Translations under genes and position numbers: made by a program
Origin: Elusimicrobiota bacterium
GTDB taxonomy: Bacteria; Elusimicrobiota; Elusimicrobia; UBA1565; UBA9628
Length of the DNA stretch: 64,000 nucleotides
Assembly (NCBI GenBank): GCA_016218575.1
Contig: JACRDN010000006.1
Coordinates: 1 to 64,000, forward strand
Direction: 5' to 3'
Notes under the pieces: generated by a model
Told to the model about the DNA's origin: nothing
The model's input: the letters and a program-made list of their open reading frames with translations, nothing else
Databases searched by the model: none
Shown: in pieces, positions 63,477-64,000 of the stretch
Layout: each line of letters opens with the position of its first letter
Position numbering within the stretch: the stretch's first letter is position 1

Positions 63477-64000
63477 GGCGTCCTCCTCCGGCGCCGGATC
63501 TCCTCGCGCCGGCGTTCCATGCGCTCCTGGTCCGGCCTGGGCCTCTTCTGCGCGGGTCCGCGCCGGTCGCGCAAGCGCTGCCTTTGCAGCCGATCCTCCT
63601 TCCTGCGGCGCATCTCCTCGAAGGCGCGCCGGCGCAGGGCCCGCCTTTGGGCGGGAGGCAGGGCCTTCCACTCCTTGGCCATGCGGCGAAGGCGCTTGGG
63701 AATGGCTCTCATGAACGCGCGCTGGCGGGCAAGCCTTCTCAGAACGTAGGGCTGAAGCGGGGGCTTCCCCTCGGAGATAGAGGTCTCCTGGTTGGCTTGA
63801 AGCGTCTCCATAGCACCCGAACCGCCGCTCACCTCGACGCGCCCCTCGTCGAACACTCCCACCAGCGTCTCCTTCTCCTCGGCCGAGAACTCGACGCCGA
63901 ATTCGGTTCCGCGGACCGCAGCCACGGCCGTGGGGGTGCGCACCCTCAGGCTCTGCCCAGGCAGAAGCGGCTCAAGCTTGGCAAGCAGGCTCCCGAGCCC
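63473..64000 (-). CDS. FecR-domain protein, partial (5' end beyond the window)
   Basis: The visible part begins, in frame from the window edge, with LLPGQSLRVRTPTAVAAVRG, then TEFGVEFSAEEKETLVGVFD and GRVEVSGG, the FecR/LPS-assembly-like beta domain with its T-P-x-A-x-x-x-R-G-T-E-F hallmark. A very basic, Arg-rich helical tail of about 85 residues follows. FecR domains are usually exported; the N-terminal signal is not in view. It is coupled to the mutase (ATGA), a combination without an obvious functional reason. Confidence 0.82.
   Translation of the reverse strand, partial: GLGSLLAKLEPLLPGQSLRVRTPTAVAAVRGTEFGVEFSAEEKETLVGVFDEGRVEVSGGSGAMETLQANQETSISEGKPPLQPYVLRRLARQRAFMRAIPKRLRRMAKEWKALPPAQRRALRRRAFEEMRRRKEDRLQRQRLRDRRGPAQKRPRPDQERMERRREEIRRRRRTP

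Overview
The window is a dense, GC-rich stretch of bacterial chromosome of about 64 kb. It holds 61 protein genes (the last one cut by the window end), one tRNA and several unusual repeats. Almost all genes are housekeeping genes in tightly overlapping operons. Cell-wall genes indicate a meso-diaminopimelate peptidoglycan (MurE has a DNPR motif). The methylmalonyl-CoA mutase, the Tat-type lipoprotein and several small exported proteins would suit a Gram-negative-like lineage outside the well-studied phyla. Elusimicrobiota is a guess from overall impression only and is not shown by any single gene.

Layout. (1) 1-4167, plus strand: a palindromic repeat, then a polyamine ABC transporter in the order potA-potD-potB-potC. 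(2) 4100-9858, minus strand: rimP-nusA-infB-rbfA-truB and a stand-alone riboflavin kinase, with a promoter and a terminator-like hairpin just ahead of rimP. (3) 10003-19978, minus strand: an RmlD-like reductase, rpsB-tsf-pyrH-frr-uppS-cdsA-dxr-rseP-proS, then a small exported Cys-repeat protein. (4) 20145-26022, plus strand: lytic transglycosylase, gmd, a Trp-rich anchored protein, a small unknown protein, nadE and a membrane protein. (5) 25987-29939, minus strand: an unknown protein, recO, glyQ and glyS. (6) 29963-33976: two unknown exported or membrane proteins and acs. (7) 34024-43329, plus strand: rpmH-rnpA-yidD-yidC-jag, a second copy of the palindromic repeat, mnmE, an EF-Tu-domain-2-like protein, an MFS transporter, a membrane protein and mnmG-rsmG. 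This resembles the classic origin-flanking set but has no dnaA, dnaN or parAB. (8) 43364-59875, plus strand: a zinc peptidase, then the division and cell-wall cluster mraZ-rsmH-ftsL-ftsI-murE-murF-mraY-murD-ftsW-murG, running on into surE-capA-crp-aspS. (9) 59890-64000: an exported unknown protein, tRNA-Ala with a duplicated 3' end, and a minus-strand fecR-like, methylmalonyl-CoA mutase and mltG operon.

The signals that gene calls do not explain are these. Two copies of an approximately 250-270 bp element can fold as a three-way junction, and paired arms change together between the copies. Clusters of short GGNCC-type palindromes sit upstream of four genes, all predicted to encode exported or membrane-anchored proteins. 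A terminator-like hairpin lies 8 nt ahead of rimP-nusA. A 24-bp exact duplication of the tRNA-Ala 3' end has the look of an attachment site. Several genes have a -10 box so close to the start codon that the mRNA would be leaderless or nearly so.
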